Source of the DNA: JANMCE01 sp963791625
Lineage (GTDB): Bacteria > Actinomycetota > Acidimicrobiia > Acidimicrobiales > Ilumatobacteraceae
Assembly (NCBI GenBank): GCA_963791625.1
Contig: CAWBTA010000015.1
Span: 992,001-1,056,000 of the forward strand
Length of the DNA stretch: 64,000 nucleotides
Direction: 5' to 3'
Made by a program: the position numbers and the translations under genes. A model generated the notes under the pieces. It did not search any database. It was not told where the DNA came from and saw only the letters and a program-made list of their open reading frames with translations. Of this stretch, positions 62,713 through 64,000 are shown piece by piece (position 1 is the stretch's first letter; each line of letters starts with the position of its first letter).

Positions 62713-64000
62713 ATGCCTGAGAGTGATGTCTCCCCTCAATTTGCACAGCTCTTCCGCGACAAGGTGGCCGAGGGTGATCTTGCCTGGGTGCGCGACCACT
62801 TCCAAAGCGGCCGACTGAACTTCTTGCGCGACCACATCACCACCGAAGAGCGCGGCCAGTTCGCCAGCCGGTTGGCCAAGGGTGACATGCCGTGGCTGCG
62901 TCAGGTGCTGGCGCGGGTGGAAGTCCCGGGCGTTGGCCCCCTCAGTATGGCCGTCGGGTCGGCACCCGCGGTGCCTCCGTTGACGACACCGCCAGACCCG
63001 TCTACAGCCACCAGTTTTGCACCGCCAACCGGCGAGATGCCGGCGTCCATGGCCCAGCCCCCCGTCGTGCAATCACTCGGCTCGAGTGCGCCGGTTCCTC
63101 CGATCATCGAGGTGCCGACTGCTCCAGCAGCACCGGTCATCGTTCCACCCGCCGAGGTTGCCCCGACGGTGGTGCAGTCCATTGTGCCGCCGGTCGGTCA
63201 GGCCGAACCCACCGCCGAGTTCGAGGCCGACGCCGATCACGTCCTGACCACCACCACCAAGCGCAAGCGGCCACTGCTGCCGGTTCTCATCGCGCTCGCG
63301 GTCGTCGGCGGCGGTCTCTACTGGCTGCTGAACCGCAACGACGATTCTGCGACCACGTCGGCTACCACCGTGAAGACGGCTACCGTCACCACCAAGCCGG
63401 TTGGCAGTGCCGGGGCCACCACCGCTGCCGTGGCCACAACTGCAGCACCCCCGACCACGGCGCCGGTCGCACCGGCTGCACCGGTGATCGAGACCTTGCA
63501 GGCGGACGGGAACCACAAGACGCTACTGGCCGCGTTGCAGACGGCTGGTCTCACCGACACGTTGAAAAACGGCGGGCCATACACCGTCTTCGCTCCTACC
63601 GACGCGGCCTTCGCCCAGTTGCCGACCGGCACGCTCGACACGTTGCTCGGCAACAAGGACGCCCTGACCAAGGTGCTGCTGTTCCACGTGGCATCAGGCA
63701 ACCTCGGGCCCGCGGATCTGAAGAGCGGGCCGCTGCCGTCGCTGGAAGGTGACCCACTCACCATTCAGGTTGAGGGAACCAACGTGATCGTCAACGGTGT
63801 TGCCGCCACGTCCAGTCCGCAGGCTGCCTCGATCTTCTCCATCGACAAGGTGCTGCTCCCACCGAACGCCCTCCCGGCCGACACCACCGCACCGGCCGTT
63901 ACGACCGCGGCGCCGACGCCCGAAACCACGGCACCAGCCACCACCCTGGCGCCCGCGGGAGTAACGACCGCTGCGCCAACTACCGCGCCGCCCAAGGCCG
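62713..64000 (+). CDS. Fasciclin (FAS1) domain membrane protein, partial (runs off window)
   Basis: From ATG 62713 an open frame continues to the end of the window. The first 75 residues are cytoplasmic (FAQLFRDKVAEGDLAWVRDH, LAKGDMPWLRQVLARVE), then a Pro/Val-rich linker, one membrane helix (KRPLLPVLIALAVVGGGLYW), a Thr-rich spacer, a FAS1 domain (GLTDTLKNGGPYTVFAPTDA, LLFHVASGNLGPADL, ASIFSIDKVLLPPN) and another Thr/Pro/Ala tail that is still open. FAS1 domains mediate surface adhesion. The 3' end lies outside the window. Confidence 0.8.
   Translation, partial: MPESDVSPQFAQLFRDKVAEGDLAWVRDHFQSGRLNFLRDHITTEERGQFASRLAKGDMPWLRQVLARVEVPGVGPLSMAVGSAPAVPPLTTPPDPSTATSFAPPTGEMPASMAQPPVVQSLGSSAPVPPIIEVPTAPAAPVIVPPAEVAPTVVQSIVPPVGQAEPTAEFEADADHVLTTTTKRKRPLLPVLIALAVVGGGLYWLLNRNDDSATTSATTVKTATVTTKPVGSAGATTAAVATTAAPPTTAPVAPAAPVIETLQADGNHKTLLAALQTAGLTDTLKNGGPYTVFAPTDAAFAQLPTGTLDTLLGNKDALTKVLLFHVASGNLGPADLKSGPLPSLEGDPLTIQVEGTNVIVNGVAATSSPQAASIFSIDKVLLPPNALPADTTAPAVTTAAPTPETTAPATTLAPAGVTTAAPTTAPPKA

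Overview
The window is high-GC DNA from a member of the Actinomycetota, most likely an Acidimicrobiia. The evidence is a tRNA-Leu / fhaA / fhaB / pstP / rodA / pbpA / pknB / pabA / crgA block, DUF2510 and LDTR-repeat secreted proteins, GTG and TTG starts, and strong GC preference at third codon positions. No database search was run, so the class-level call is inference.

Layout. 1-9 kb: CoA-transferase, Usp, pirin, a DUF2510 protein, a metallo-beta-lactamase/Rieske fusion and a secreted L,D-transpeptidase. 7.3-13.2 kb (minus): a compact run, gluQ / ferric-reductase-like haem protein / apbE / two paralogous Pro-Ala stalk proteins / a Thr-rich secreted protein / a small Cys-His membrane protein. 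This looks like a cell-surface redox (flavinylation) locus. 13.3-17.3 kb: phosphodiester glycosidase-like protein, DAO-type oxidoreductase, PPOX protein and AraC regulator. 17.4-23.4 kb (minus): a polymorphic-toxin locus with an RHS/FG-GAP protein, an AHH/HNH-like toxin tip, two double-CXXC immunity genes and a displaced RHS tip. 23.4-24.5 kb: a MerR-type regulator and a small metal transporter. 25.4-31.4 kb: an NTF2 protein, a PhyH dioxygenase and a sugar-type cassette (ChbG-like deacetylase, flavin dehydrogenase, aldolase, PfkB kinase). 31.5-36.2 kb: a MacB-type ABC system and an LDTR-repeat secreted protein. 36.3-41.9 kb: a GntR-controlled meta-cleavage (aromatic catabolism) cluster. 42.9-43.8 kb: two CMD/AhpD-like genes, one with an in-frame TGA at the resolving-cysteine position followed by a SECIS-like hairpin, a probable selenoprotein. 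43.9-46.3 kb: tRNA-Trp and tRNA-Arg beside a duplicated segment holding an AlbA_2 regulator with its own operator array. 47.4-56.4 kb: the conserved cell-wall and Ser/Thr-kinase cluster. 56.8-62.5 kb: kdpD-kdpE followed by a KimA-like potassium transporter fused to an OB fold. 62.7 kb to the end: a fasciclin-domain protein that runs off the window.

Data quality. Eleven genes, including the normally essential rodA and pknB, are interrupted by about 17 single-base indels, often in short homopolymers, with no nonsense mutations. The total length of each gene modulo 3 agrees with the indels inferred. This is best explained by uncorrected sequencing or assembly errors, so these genes are reported as full-length CDS spans with the break described. 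The in-frame TGA of the CMD gene is a different kind of event, with no frame change on either side.
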